DNA of 64,000 bases from Helicobacter ailurogastricus (GCF_001282945.1 NZ_CDMG01000009.1:17071-81070); one strand, 5' to 3'; positions 25,680 to 34,776 are shown, counted from the stretch's first letter. The notes: generated by a model not told the origin, from the sequence alone. Program-made: numbers and translations.

Positions 25680-27185
25680 ATGAGCATTGACAAAGACAAA
25701 AGCCAAATTTTTAAAGCCCGCTATGAAAACTACATCGGTGGGGAGTGGGTCAAACCCACTAAGGGGCAGTATAAAGCAAATAAAACTCCCATTAATGGGG
25801 AGGTGCTGTGCGAAGTACCCATGTCTAGCCCAGAGGACATAGAAAAGGCCCTAGATGCCGCGCACAAGGCTAAGGACGCTTGGGCGGCCACTCCGGTAGA
25901 TACTAGGGCGCAGGTGTTGTTTAAGATTGCAGATCGCATGGAAGCAAACCTAGAAAAACTCGCCTACACCGAAACTTGGGACAATGGCAAACCCATTAGA
26001 GAAACCCTAAATGCCGACATTCCCCTAGCCATTGACCACTTTAGGTATTTTGCTAGCTGTATCCGGGCCCAAGAGGGGGGCATTAGCGACATCAGTCCCG
26101 ATTTGGTCGCCTACCACTTCCACGAGCCCCTAGGCGTGGTGGGGCAGATCATCCCCTGGAATTTCCCGCTTTTAATGGCGGCTTGGAAGTTGGCCCCCGC
26201 GTTGGCTGCGGGCAATGCTTTAGTGCTCAAACCCGCTTCAGCCACCCCGGCGAGCCTCTTGGTGCTCTTGGAAATCATTGGGGATTTGCTCCCCCCTGGG
26301 GTGGTGAATGTGGTCAATGGCAATGGCGGGCAAATTGGCAAACACCTAGCCACCAGCCCCAAAATCTCTAAGGTGGCCTTCACGGGCTCTACCGCGGTGG
26401 GCCGCCAAATCATGCAATTTGCCACAGAAAACATCATCCCCTGCACTTTGGAGCTTGGGGGCAAAAGCCCAAATATTTTCTTCCCCGACATTTACGCGCA
26501 CGAGGACGCGTTTTTAGATAAAGCCGTTGAGGGGCTTGTGCTCTTTGCGCTCAATCAGGGCGAGGTTTGCACCTGCCCCTCACGCGCCCTCATCCACGAA
26601 AAAATCTATGACAAATTCATGCAAAAAGTCTTAGAGAGGGTGCAGGCCATTAAAGTGGGCAACCCCCTAGAGCTAGACACCATGATGGGCGCGCAAGTCG
26701 ATGAAAACCAAGTGCACACGATTTTAAATTACATGCAAGTGGCCAAAGAAGAGGGGGCCGAGTGTCTCATCGGTGGAGGTAAAAACCACATCAAGGGGCT
26801 AGAAAATGGCTGCTATGTCCAGCCCACCATCTACAAAGGGCACAATAAAATGCGGATTTTCCAAGAAGAGATTTTTGGCCCCGTGCTCGCTGTAACGACT
26901 TTTAAAGATGAAAAAGAAGCCCTAGAGATCGCCAATGACACCATGTTTGGGCTAGGGGCGGGAATTTGGACGCGCGACATCAACCGGGCTTACCGCGTGG
27001 GGCGGGCGATTAAGGCCGGACGGGTGTGGACCAACTGCTACCACCTTTACCCCGCGCACGCCGCCTTTGGGGGCTATAAACAGAGCGGAATCGGACGGGA
27101 GGGGCATAAAATGATGTTGGAGCACTACCAGCAAACCAAAAATATCTTGGTGAGCTATAGCCCCAACAAGTTAGGCTTTTTCTAG
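25680..27185 (+). CDS. NAD(P)-dependent aldehyde dehydrogenase
   Basis: This 501-residue ALDH superfamily enzyme starts at the ATG at 25680, which has AAGGAA upstream; an in-frame TTG 24 bases earlier lies in the end of adhP and is less likely. Motifs include [31 protein letters not shown], the general-base ELGGKSPNI, the nucleophile in [11 protein letters not shown], and [10 protein letters not shown]. The GEVCTCPSR context is shared with the acetaldehyde-type AldB/ExaC group. It lies between adhP and DUF779, the latter being a common partner of this ALDH subgroup. Confidence 0.92.
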   Translation: MSIDKDKSQIFKARYENYIGGEWVKPTKGQYKANKTPINGEVLCEVPMSSPEDIEKALDAAHKAKDAWAATPVDTRAQVLFKIADRMEANLEKLAYTETWDNGKPIRETLNADIPLAIDHFRYFASCIRAQEGGISDISPDLVAYHFHEPLGVVGQIIPWNFPLLMAAWKLAPALAAGNALVLKPASATPASLLVLLEIIGDLLPPGVVNVVNGNGGQIGKHLATSPKISKVAFTGSTAVGRQIMQFATENIIPCTLELGGKSPNIFFPDIYAHEDAFLDKAVEGLVLFALNQGEVCTCPSRALIHEKIYDKFMQKVLERVQAIKVGNPLELDTMMGAQVDENQVHTILNYMQVAKEEGAECLIGGGKNHIKGLENGCYVQPTIYKGHNKMRIFQEEIFGPVLAVTTFKDEKEALEIANDTMFGLGAGIWTRDINRAYRVGRAIKAGRVWTNCYHLYPAHAAFGGYKQSGIGREGHKMMLEHYQQTKNILVSYSPNKLGFF

Positions 27186-27514
27186 TGGCTTTGCAAGCCA
27201 GCGAGAAAGCCCGCACCTTGCTTAAAAAGCTCAAAGAAGCGCACCCACAGGGTTTTATCCTTTACCACTCTTGTGGGTGCTGTGAGGGTGGGGCCGTCTT
27301 GGTCTATGCTAAAGAAGATTTTAAGCTCGGACAAAATGATTTGTGTTTGGGGGAAGTGGAGGGGGTTAGCCTGTATCGGCACGCCACACAAGAGCAAGCC
27401 CAGGGACCTATGCCCTTGATCTTAGATGTGAAGCCCTTTGAGGGGAGTGAGTTTTCTTTAAGTTATGGCTTTGGCGAGAGTTTTTATCTAAGACCCCCCA
27501 CTAAAGAGTTGTAA
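27185..27514 (+). CDS. DUF779 family protein
   Basis: The 109-residue protein has the family signature FILYHSCGCCEGGAVLVY, with a Cys-x-Cys-Cys cluster, and ends in the DFSLSYGFGESFYLR-like strand pattern seen as SEFSLSYGFGESFYLR. The GTG start shares one base with the ALDH stop. DUF779 genes are regularly found beside ALDH of the type upstream, so a supporting redox or maturation role is likely; the mechanism is unknown. Confidence 0.85.
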   Translation: MALQASEKARTLLKKLKEAHPQGFILYHSCGCCEGGAVLVYAKEDFKLGQNDLCLGEVEGVSLYRHATQEQAQGPMPLILDVKPFEGSEFSLSYGFGESFYLRPPTKEL

Positions 27515-27536
27515 GCCACGCAAAAAGCGGGGCTTT
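27513..27536 (+). terminator. Hairpin at the end of the dehydrogenase operon
   Basis: AAGCC-A-CGC-AAAAA-GCG-G-GGCTT with one internal mismatch begins in the stop codon of the DUF779 gene and lies between two convergent genes. The U tract is short, so the terminator call is moderate. Confidence 0.45.
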
Positions 27537-27541
27537 GGATG

Positions 27542-28990
27542 TTAAAAAGTGGCGATGAGTTGGGTATAAAGCGCACTTCTGTCTTGATACCCACCCCCGC
27601 AGTAAGTGAGGTGAGGATTACAATAGGCATTCAAGCCGGCTTGATAGCCTTCGTTTGTGTGTACACCGTAGTAGGCGATGTTTACGAGCGCCTTTAAAAA
27701 TGGCGTGAATTGGTAACCTAAGGCCAGGATAAAGCGCCCTTCGTAAGAAACGGGTGCGCTGCTCCACTGCCAAGTCATGTTCCAGGTGAATTTTCTCTTG
27801 AAATGTATCCCCCCATAGGCAATAGCCCCAGTTATAGAATCAGCTTTTAAGGCTGTGCCAAGATACCCCGCCCATGTGCTGTTGCCGTAAAATTCAACCC
27901 CCGCCGGGTTACCTGTGTTGCCCACCCAAGCGTTGGCATTGCCAAAATTCTTATAAAAAGTCCCAATGACGTAGAATTGGTTGATGTCAAAGCGTTGGCG
28001 GATCACAAGGCTTTGCCCGTTAGCACCTACAGGGTTATCGTAACGATAAATAGCCGCACCCTTGCTATTTATGATCATCCAGGGCGGGTAAAAAGCAAAC
28101 ATGGCGATTAAAATCGTGTTGGAGCGAAAACCTTGTCCGCTAAAGTTAGGGTCGCTGTCCCAACCCACTTTAAAGCCCGGGTCGTTAAACATTTTGGGGG
28201 AGAAGTAGTAAAACCCCTCCACTAATAGGTGGTGTTTTTTATAGGTGAGCTGCACGGCATGCGTGCCTAAAGAAACGGGATGTCCGTGGTGGGTGTAGCC
28301 GCCTTGGGCATTCTTGGTGTAATCGCCGCTATAAACCACACGGGGGGCATACCAATCCCGCATCAAGGGTCCTGTGGCGTAAGCCCGCCCAAAGGAGCTA
28401 AACCACCACAAACGCACCTTTTTATACTGACCAAACACCTCAAAGCCTTCGGTTTGTCCGCTTTCATAGGCAGCAGTTGAGTTGTAGCGCCCCGCCTTGA
28501 TTCCAAAGTAGTCTTTGTATTTGTAGTCTAAATAGGCATCGCTAAACACATAAAAATGGCTAAAATTAGAAAGCTTGCTGTTTTTGACCGGAGTCGAGTC
28601 GCTTTGTAAAACATCAGCCCCCCCGCCATAAAACCCGTCATAAAAAGCAAACCTTTGGTACACAACCGAACCGCCCGAGAAACGCTTTGTCCCATCAAAG
28701 AGCACCCCCCCGACCATCCCCCCCACGAGTCCTTTTAGACTATGCCCCTTTTTTTCTAAATCCTTGGGCAACAAAGAAAAGCCCAAAGAGAGATACCCGG
28801 CGATGGTGGCGTATTGCTGCATGGGGTAGATGCCCTTGCTTTTGTTAATGGGGGCTTCGTTAAAGCCGATGGTGGAAGCTTGGTTGGCAAACCCGCTCAA
28901 TTTGTAGTCGTAAGCCAAACAAGGGTCGTTGAAAGCCAGCAAACCCAAAAGGGCGCAAAATTTTCGATAAACCGGGCTGGGGGTTGCCAT
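27542..28990 (-). CDS. Outer-membrane protein of the Hof / OprD-like porin family
   Basis: The 482-residue protein begins with a signal peptide (FCALLGLLAFNDPCLA, then YDYKLSGFANQ) and ends in Phe (QLIATF) after alternating hydrophobic strands. It is Gly-, Tyr- and Phe-rich throughout, for example SGGSVVYQRFAFYDGFYGGG and YKKVRLWWFSSFGRAYATG. This pattern fits the Helicobacter outer-membrane family (Hof), which forms OprD-like barrels. The substrate is unknown. It is a single gene convergent with the dehydrogenase operon. Confidence 0.85.
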   Translation of the reverse strand: MATPSPVYRKFCALLGLLAFNDPCLAYDYKLSGFANQASTIGFNEAPINKSKGIYPMQQYATIAGYLSLGFSLLPKDLEKKGHSLKGLVGGMVGGVLFDGTKRFSGGSVVYQRFAFYDGFYGGGADVLQSDSTPVKNSKLSNFSHFYVFSDAYLDYKYKDYFGIKAGRYNSTAAYESGQTEGFEVFGQYKKVRLWWFSSFGRAYATGPLMRDWYAPRVVYSGDYTKNAQGGYTHHGHPVSLGTHAVQLTYKKHHLLVEGFYYFSPKMFNDPGFKVGWDSDPNFSGQGFRSNTILIAMFAFYPPWMIINSKGAAIYRYDNPVGANGQSLVIRQRFDINQFYVIGTFYKNFGNANAWVGNTGNPAGVEFYGNSTWAGYLGTALKADSITGAIAYGGIHFKRKFTWNMTWQWSSAPVSYEGRFILALGYQFTPFLKALVNIAYYGVHTNEGYQAGLNAYCNPHLTYCGGGYQDRSALYTQLIATF

Positions 28991-29231
28991 TTTTTCCTCG
29001 CAACGCTAAATGCAATTTTCTCGGATTTTAGAGCATAGTGGAGTGTAAGTCTTTTAAAAACCTTGTAAAATCCAGAAAAATAGGGGATAAACGCTACATA
29101 AAGTAACTAATAAAATGAAAGACCACGACTCCTAGGCTCTTTGTTAGACCATTGGTTTTTCCAGTTTATGGAGGGTTTGGCTTGTGGCAACACATTTAAG
29201 ATGTTTTGGGGAGGGATTGGTATTCTCATAG

Positions 29232-29237
29232 TATAAT
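29232..29237 (+). promoter_or_regulatory. -10 box for the gene at 29264
   Basis: A perfect TATAAT lies 27 bases before the ATG, in the 270-base gap between divergent genes. I see nothing else recognisable in that gap. Confidence 0.6.
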
Positions 29238-29263
29238 GCGCTACCCCAACAAGAAAGGCCTAA

Positions 29264-30040
29264 ATGAATCCCTTAAAAGAAGTTTTGGAGCAAAAAAAAG
29301 CGGCACTCATTGCAGATGCCCGTGCTTACGCCCATAAAGTGCTGATGCAGCACAAGCCCTACCCGTGGCACGATCCCACCTTATATAGCAACTACATGAA
29401 ACAAGTGGCCGCACTCCTAAGGGTAGATGTGCTCGTTTTGCGCTTTGACAAAATGCTAGAAGAAGAGCTAAAGACAAACGCTGAGTTGGTTGCCAAAATG
29501 GGCGAAAAGAAACGGCAGGGCTATGCGCTCAAGGTGTTCATGCAAGATGAGGGCATTAAAGAGAGCACCAGCTCTTTAGTCAATACCGCCACAAACACCT
29601 TGCATGTGCATATCCTCACGCAATTGCCCTCCCCACAGCAACTTTTGCAAATGAGCGCACAGGCTGTGGGGGCGCAAGCGGATTTTAGCGAGGAAGACAT
29701 TGAAAACGCGAGCATGTATTACGCCGATTGGTTACGCTCTTACAAGGATTCTAAAGTCAGGGGGTTGCTCTTTGATGAGCGCACGGGCACGGTTAAAGAA
29801 AGTCTGTATCAGCCTATTTTAAACACCGCAAACAACTACCATTGGGAGATCGGCTTTAGGCGCACGGACGCTTTGCACTTTTGCGGGTTTGAAAGCTCTA
29901 TCCCCGTTTTAGGTGCAGATTTTTGGCTCAAAAAAGATGCGATTAGCCCGCAATTTGAACACCCCTTTTTCACAGAGATACACGAGGATGCCATCCCCGA
30001 AGTGGTGCTTGAGAAGTTGCATGCATTTTTTCACTTGTAA
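29264..30040 (+). CDS. Hypothetical cytosolic protein
   Basis: The 258-residue protein has no signal peptide or membrane segment. The first third is helical and charged (NPLKEVLEQKKAALIADARAY), and the C-terminal half is alpha/beta with NNYHWEIGFRRTDALHFC and a final acidic stretch. I recognise no family. It has its own promoter (TATAAT at 29232) and AAAGGCC-like sequence before the ATG, and stands alone between a porin and a VirB6-like gene. It may be specific to Helicobacter. Confidence 0.75.
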   Translation: MNPLKEVLEQKKAALIADARAYAHKVLMQHKPYPWHDPTLYSNYMKQVAALLRVDVLVLRFDKMLEEELKTNAELVAKMGEKKRQGYALKVFMQDEGIKESTSSLVNTATNTLHVHILTQLPSPQQLLQMSAQAVGAQADFSEEDIENASMYYADWLRSYKDSKVRGLLFDERTGTVKESLYQPILNTANNYHWEIGFRRTDALHFCGFESSIPVLGADFWLKKDAISPQFEHPFFTEIHEDAIPEVVLEKLHAFFHL

Positions 30041-30114
30041 GCGCACAGGGACTTTTTTGCATTTCGTGGAATTTGCTCGTGCAAGCTGACAGGCTCAAGG
30101 CGAGTAAAAGCAGG

Positions 30115-31251
30115 TTACACAATTTCATGGCTCTCCTTAGTGTTGTGGATATGCACTTGGGGGCTTCTTAGAGTTTGCACTCTAAAAGAGGGCTCTTGTG
30201 TGCTCTCTTGTTGGCTGTGGGTGTTGCTTTGCGCAGTGTAGGCACTTAAAAAGCTGGCGCTGTGTTGCTCCCATGCGTTTTTGCTCGCCTTGAGTATGGT
30301 TTGCAAATCTTGCACGCCCCCTTGCGTGGCAAACAGGCCATTGAGAAAGGCGGGCACGCGGCGCAATAAAAACAAGAGCAAAAGGGTGCTGACGATTAAA
30401 ACCAAGTACGCCTCCGCGAGTTTGGGCGTGGGGGCTGTGGGGGCGGGCAAAATGGTGCTGATTAGAGTTTGCAAAATTTGGGCGTTGTAAAAGGCGAGCA
30501 GTAAAATGAGAGGCTGGTAAAATGCCAAAGCCCAACATTTTTTGCCATAATGCCACACAAGCAAAGGGGCAAACAGCCCCAAGGGCAAAATAAAGACAGC
30601 CAAACCCAGCCACAGCAACAACTCAATGGAGATGATGAGCGTTAAAGCCAAAATGTAGGTGAGTAGCCCGCCCTGAGCGAGCACGAGGCCTAGCACAAAC
30701 ACAGCCCTAAAGGTTTCTAAATGCGCTTGGGCTTGGGTGCTTAAAAGCACGAGGCTGTGAAAACTTTGGTTGAGCAAAAACTCTAAATTAAAATGCGCGG
30801 GGTCTGTGCTAAACGCCGCGCTTGAAGCTTGTAGGCTCTTTTGCACAATCTGGGTCAAGACATTGGGGGCGTAGAAAAAGACTTCTTGAAGCTGGGCATA
30901 AAATGCGCTGGGGTTGTGTGTGGCATAGTTAAAGAGCGTGAAAAATAGGGCAAATGCGCTAAGGGAGATGAAAGTTCTTAGAAAAAAGAAGTCGGCCAAG
31001 CGTACCCGCTGGTAGGCCCAAAGCATGAGCGCAACCACCATACAAAGGTTACAAAACAGCCGAAAGGGGGCATTGTGTAAAACCTCTAGCCCGATTTGCT
31101 CGAGAAGTACATGGGTGGGGTCTAAAAAGAAGTGCAAGACACTTTGGTAAAGTTGCAAGTTTAAACCTTGTGATGACAAGGCATTATAACTTGTCTTTGT
31201 TAATGGTTTTGAGCGATTTTCGCTCTGTGTTTGACAGAATTTACGCTCCAT
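30115..31251 (-). CDS. Orphan TrbL/VirB6-like membrane protein
   Basis: The 378-residue protein has roughly six to seven hydrophobic segments (LFCNLCMVVALMLWAY, FISLSAFALFFTLF, AVFVLGLVLAQGGLLTYILA, ISIELLLWLGLAVFILPLGL, AYLVLIVSTLLLLFLL). The central membrane block with a conserved Trp-rich turn after LPLGLFAPLLVW and a long polar, probably cytoplasmic tail fit the TrbL/VirB6 family of type IV secretion channels, including ComB6 of the Helicobacter DNA-uptake system. No other secretion gene lies in the window. It could be the genome's ComB6 or a remnant of a conjugative element. Confidence 0.6.
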   Translation of the reverse strand: MERKFCQTQSENRSKPLTKTSYNALSSQGLNLQLYQSVLHFFLDPTHVLLEQIGLEVLHNAPFRLFCNLCMVVALMLWAYQRVRLADFFFLRTFISLSAFALFFTLFNYATHNPSAFYAQLQEVFFYAPNVLTQIVQKSLQASSAAFSTDPAHFNLEFLLNQSFHSLVLLSTQAQAHLETFRAVFVLGLVLAQGGLLTYILALTLIISIELLLWLGLAVFILPLGLFAPLLVWHYGKKCWALAFYQPLILLLAFYNAQILQTLISTILPAPTAPTPKLAEAYLVLIVSTLLLLFLLRRVPAFLNGLFATQGGVQDLQTILKASKNAWEQHSASFLSAYTAQSNTHSQQESTQEPSFRVQTLRSPQVHIHNTKESHEIV

Positions 31252-31336
31252 ATCTTAAAAACGCGCGACACTGGTCTTTCCTGCTAAGACGAGCAACAAA
31301 GTTGCCAAAATATTTAAAGCTGTAAAAAGATTATTA

Positions 31337-31345
31337 TGCTATACT
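31337..31345 (+). promoter_or_regulatory. Extended -10 promoter of tmRNA
   Basis: TGCTATACT lies about 20 bases before the mature tmRNA 5' end, the position expected for its promoter. Confidence 0.55.
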
Positions 31346-31365
31346 TCTCAGGCTTATTTTTTGAA

Positions 31366-31726
31366 GGGGCTGAAACAGGATTTCGACAGGAGTTGCGTCA
31401 CGTGGGTGGCATGCCAAGTGTCTCTTGTAAAACGACACAAACAATAACCGTAAATAATCCTAATTACGCTCCCAACTACGCTAAAGCAGCGTAGCGAGCT
31501 GGAAGCTTGGCGAATCGATCGGTGTTTGCTAGGCATTCCATCATCTTTAGCCGATTGCCTTTAAGAAACGCTCGCTTCTTAAAGTAAGACTAGAGCTAGG
31601 GGTTTCTTTGGGGCTTTGAGAAGTTAGCCCGTGAAGCCTTAAGACTTTTAACTTCTCTAAGCATGTAGAAGCCCATGGCATGGATGTGATTTTTGGACTG
31701 GGGTTCGACTCCCCACAGCTCCACCA
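31366..31726 (+). ncRNA. ssrA: Transfer-messenger RNA (tmRNA)
   Basis: The 361-base RNA rescues stalled ribosomes by adding a degradation tag. The 5' GGGGCTG and 3' CAGCTCC ends form the tRNA-like acceptor stem, with CCA encoded, and GGGGTTCGACTCCCC is the T arm. The tag frame starts with the resume codon GTA at 31450 and ends at TAG 31492-31494, giving VNNPNYAPNYAKAA after the non-coded alanine. The H. pylori tag is very similar (VNNTDYAPAYAKAA). The AKAA ending targets ClpP-type proteases, one of which is coded at 56.1 kb. Confidence 0.96.
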
Positions 31727-31760
31727 TGAAGATTTGGTGTGCAAAGAAGGATTAACAAAT

Positions 31761-32252
31761 ATGGATTTACGATTGCGTGCGTTTTTAGCTCCCCTATTAA
31801 TGCTTTTTTTTGGATTTTTTCCCCTATCTGCCATCGACATACAAGCTTTAGTAGAAGAACAGACTAAGAGCGCGGATTTAGCCAAGCAATTAGTCGGCGT
31901 GAGTAACCACATGCTTGAGGGGGCGATCGATTCGGGTAAGAACTACCAACAGGTCAAACAGCTTGACAAGTTCTACCAAGAGGCGAGGGACTTAATGGCT
32001 GTTTTGATGCCCAATAAGGGCACATCTAAACCCACAGGCTTAGGCGCAATCTTTAAAAAAGCCATTGAGCCTCCCATCGACTTAGACAAGGCTTTAAGCC
32101 TAACAAATACCCTGCAAAAGGAAGTGAAAAACGCCAACCAAGATGGACTAGATTACAGCCAAATGCTTAGTGTATTGAACCAACTTGAAAACTCTTTACA
32201 AACAGCCCTAGATTTAAAATCCCAGTGGCTCGACACTAGAAAGGCTAATTAA
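31761..32252 (+). CDS. Hypothetical exported protein
   Basis: The 163-residue protein begins with a clear signal peptide (FLAPLLMLFFGFFPLSAID). The mature part is helical (QALVEEQTKSADLAKQLVGV, LTNTLQKEVKNANQDGLDY). The start at 31761 is chosen for the signal peptide and the AGAAGGA site before it. It begins 35 bases after tmRNA and may be co-transcribed. Its 3' end overlaps the convergent napD by eight bases. A run of eight T at 31804-31811 lies in the signal peptide. The family is unknown. Confidence 0.75.
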   Translation: MDLRLRAFLAPLLMLFFGFFPLSAIDIQALVEEQTKSADLAKQLVGVSNHMLEGAIDSGKNYQQVKQLDKFYQEARDLMAVLMPNKGTSKPTGLGAIFKKAIEPPIDLDKALSLTNTLQKEVKNANQDGLDYSQMLSVLNQLENSLQTALDLKSQWLDTRKAN

Positions 32253-32577
32253 GCCAGTTATTCACATCTCCTCCATAGCGCACGCTCTTAGCGTCTGTGT
32301 TTTCAATCTTTTCTAGGCTCGTTTGTATGTCAGGGGGCAAAGGGTTTTCATCGCTGTAACTATAATGCATGTGCGCGCTTAACACCCCTGCCACTTGCTC
32401 GATGGCTCGGTTTGCCCTCACCTCTTCATTGACATTTTCCGCTTCAATCACGGCAATGATGACCCCCTTATCTTTGTCAAACGCCGCCACCTCAACTTGT
32501 TCAATGCTTTTGATCGCCTCTAAAGCCTCATTAAACGCCGCCACCTCAACCCGTACAATCACGCTTGAAATATTCAT
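32245..32577 (-). CDS. napD: Periplasmic nitrate reductase chaperone NapD
   Basis: The 110-residue cytosolic chaperone binds the Tat signal of NapA. The N-terminal NISSVIVRVEVAAFNEALEA and the ferredoxin-like beta-alpha-beta layout with IAVIEAENVNEEVRANRAIE fit NapD. I place the start at 32577, where it overlaps the napF stop by four bases, since the longer frame runs back through napF. The C-terminal extension after HMHYSYSDE is usual for Campylobacterota. The napA, G, H and B genes are not here. Confidence 0.85.
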   Translation of the reverse strand: MNISSVIVRVEVAAFNEALEAIKSIEQVEVAAFDKDKGVIIAVIEAENVNEEVRANRAIEQVAGVLSAHMHYSYSDENPLPPDIQTSLEKIENTDAKSVRYGGDVNNWLN

Positions 32578-33047
32578 ACAGACCTTTTCATAAATAAAAT
32601 TGCCTCTGTGGGACAAACCCCCACACAAAACCCACAACCCGTGCAAGCCCCCAAGTCTATACGGGGTTTAAACATGCCTAAAAAATGAATCGCCTTGTCC
32701 TTGCAAGCGTCTTGACATGCCACACACACCACCCCCTGATGTCCTAGACATTTAGCCGTGTCTATGAGGGCCACCGCCTCAATCCCGCCTAGGCTCTGCT
32801 CTAACACTCCCCCGCACTCTTTACACGCCCTTAAACACGCCCCACAAAAGGTGCATCCACTCTTAGAAAAATCCAAATGGGGGGCTTGCCCCGACTCTTT
32901 AAAGACAATCTTTTCAGGGCAAGAAGGGACACAGCCTCCCACGCACTCCACGCACTCCATAGCCCTTTTGCGGTTAAAGTAGGGCAGGGGCACAGCAAAG
33001 GGCTTGCCCTGCGCTTTAAAAATGTCTCTTAAAGGCTTTTTATCCAT
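32574..33047 (-). CDS. napF: Ferredoxin-type protein NapF
   Basis: The 157-residue iron-sulfur protein has several Cys clusters: CVECVGGCVPSC, CTFCGACLRAC, CVACQDAC and a canonical CTGCGFCVGVC. This arrangement is that of NapF, which helps mature or feed electrons to NapA. Overlaps with xth (eight bases) and napD (four bases) put it in a small operon xth-napF-napD. Confidence 0.85.
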   Translation of the reverse strand: MDKKPLRDIFKAQGKPFAVPLPYFNRKRAMECVECVGGCVPSCPEKIVFKESGQAPHLDFSKSGCTFCGACLRACKECGGVLEQSLGGIEAVALIDTAKCLGHQGVVCVACQDACKDKAIHFLGMFKPRIDLGACTGCGFCVGVCPTEAILFMKRSV

Positions 33048-33795
33048 GCAACTCTAGCCCCACAGGACAGTGGTCGCTGCCCAATACATGGGCATAAATG
33101 TGGGCGTTTTTAAGCTCTGCTTGTAAGTTTGTGGATACCAAAAAATAATCAATGCGCCAACCGATGTTGCGCGCCCTAGATTGCCCCATGTAACTCCACC
33201 AAGTGTAGGCCTCTCTTTGATCGGGATAAAAATGGCGGTAGGTGTCGATAAAGCCCGCTTGTAAGAGTTGCGTGAAAGCCTGCCTTTCAGGGTCGCTAAA
33301 GCCGGCATTGTAGCGGTTGCTCTGTGGATTTGTTAAATCGATCTCGGTGTGCGCCACATTTAAATCCCCACACACCAAAACCGCCCTTTTCGCCATAAGC
33401 CCGCCTAAAAACTCCCTAAAAGCCCTCTCCCACTGCAAGCGGTAAGGCAGGCGCACCAATCCCCTTTGCGCGTTGGGTACATAAACATTGACTAAATAAA
33501 AGTTGGGGTATTCACACACCACCACCCGCCCCTCCAAGTCGTGCTCCTGCATGCCAATCCCATAGCTGACATTTAAGGGCTCCTCTTTGCTAAGGGTGAG
33601 CACCCCACTATAACCTTTCTTTTGTGCGCTGTTCCAAAAGGCGTGATAGCCCTTAAAGGCAAAGTCTGCCTGCTCGGGGTGCATTTTGGTTTCTTGCACA
33701 CAAAAAATGTCGGCCCCACTTTGTTCTAAAAACTCTTGAAAACCTTTCTGCATGCAGGCGCGCAACCCATTGACATTCCACGAAACCAAGCGCAT
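33040..33795 (-). CDS. xth: Exodeoxyribonuclease III / AP endonuclease
   Basis: The 251-residue enzyme cleaves abasic sites in base-excision repair. It has MRLVSWNVNGLRAC at the start, CVQETKMHPEQ (metal-binding Glu), CGDLNVAHTEIDL (catalytic Asp-x-Asn) and LGSDHCPVGLEL (Asp-His) at the end. The start at 33795 has AAAGGGA just upstream and gives the normal family length; an in-frame ATG ten codons earlier is less likely. Confidence 0.95.
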   Translation of the reverse strand: MRLVSWNVNGLRACMQKGFQEFLEQSGADIFCVQETKMHPEQADFAFKGYHAFWNSAQKKGYSGVLTLSKEEPLNVSYGIGMQEHDLEGRVVVCEYPNFYLVNVYVPNAQRGLVRLPYRLQWERAFREFLGGLMAKRAVLVCGDLNVAHTEIDLTNPQSNRYNAGFSDPERQAFTQLLQAGFIDTYRHFYPDQREAYTWWSYMGQSRARNIGWRIDYFLVSTNLQAELKNAHIYAHVLGSDHCPVGLELHG

Positions 33796-33861
33796 AGCAT
33801 CCCTTTGCCACAAAATCGCCTCCATTATAGCATTTTAAGTAAAATTTTAGGCGATGGTGTC

Positions 33862-33867
33862 TAGAAT
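33862..33867 (+). promoter_or_regulatory. -10 box of tRNA-Phe
   Basis: TAGAAT lies eleven bases before the mature tRNA-Phe start. Confidence 0.5.
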
Positions 33868-33877
33868 AAGCGTTTAT

Positions 33878-33953
33878 GGCTTGATAGCTCAGTCGGTAGA
33901 GCAGAAGACTGAAAATCTTCGTGTCGGTGGTTCGATTCCGCCTCAAGCCACCA
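33878..33953 (+). tRNA. tRNA-Phe (anticodon GAA)
   Basis: GGCTTGA pairs with TCAAGCC. The anticodon loop reads CTGAAAA, the T arm holds GGTTCGATTCC, and CCA is encoded. The total is 76 bases. Confidence 0.97.
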
Positions 33954-34715
33954 CTAGTGCAAAAAATCCCAAAATAGTTTTAAAATAGTCGCTCCCACTA
34001 CGCTTAAGAAGACTTTACGGATAAACTTCACCTCTTTACGCACCACCAAATTAGAGCCCACCCACGCGCCCAGCATCTGCCCCCCGCCCATTAAAAGCCC
34101 CACCGTCCAAATGACATGGCCACTGATTAAAAACACGCTCAGGCTAATGACATTGCTTGTGAAATTAAAAACCTTGGTGTGGGCGGTGGCTTTTCTCATG
34201 TTAAAACCCAAGAGCGCGACCAGCGCAAAAGTCCAAAACGCGCCTGTGCCCGGGCCAAAAAAGCCATCATAAAAGCCCAAAGCCACGCCAAAAAGGCCAT
34301 AAAATAGAGGTGTTTTGAGTTTAGCGGGGCGATCGCCCTCGCCCATTTTGGGGGATAACAAGGTGTAAAGAAAGATGATCGATAGAAAAAGGGGGATGAG
34401 CAGGCGCAATAAATCCGCCTTGAGGTGTAAGATTAAGCTTGTGCCACAGCTTGCCCCCACCACCACACAAGCCACTCCAAAGGCCACTTCTTTTAAAGAC
34501 ACCATGCCCTTTAAACAGAAATTGAGCGCAGCGGTGAAACTCCCAAAACTGCTTTGTAATTTATTCGTGGCGAGGGCTAAGTGCGGAGGGATGCCAAGAG
34601 CCAGCAGTGTGGGCACCGTGATGAGCCCCCCGCCCCCGGCGATGGAATCGACCAGCCCCGCACAAAAGGCCGCCAACCCCACAATGACATAGACATACCA
34701 TTCTAACAACACCAA
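33954..34715 (-). CDS. TSUP (TauE/SafE) family membrane exporter
   Basis: The 253-residue protein has about eight membrane segments and the family pattern GLVDSIAGGGGLITVPTLLALG near the start, with a second related GFYDGFFGPGTGAFW after the midpoint. This internal repeat is the hallmark of TSUP transporters of sulfite or organosulfur anions. The substrate is unknown. Its stop codon abuts the 3' end of the tRNA-Phe gene on the other strand. Confidence 0.88.
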   Translation of the reverse strand: MVLLEWYVYVIVGLAAFCAGLVDSIAGGGGLITVPTLLALGIPPHLALATNKLQSSFGSFTAALNFCLKGMVSLKEVAFGVACVVVGASCGTSLILHLKADLLRLLIPLFLSIIFLYTLLSPKMGEGDRPAKLKTPLFYGLFGVALGFYDGFFGPGTGAFWTFALVALLGFNMRKATAHTKVFNFTSNVISLSVFLISGHVIWTVGLLMGGGQMLGAWVGSNLVVRKEVKFIRKVFLSVVGATILKLFWDFLH

Positions 34716-34776
34716 TTCTCCTTAAGGCAAGCACTGCCCTTAAAATTTTTACCATACCTTAGTTTTACCCTGCATT

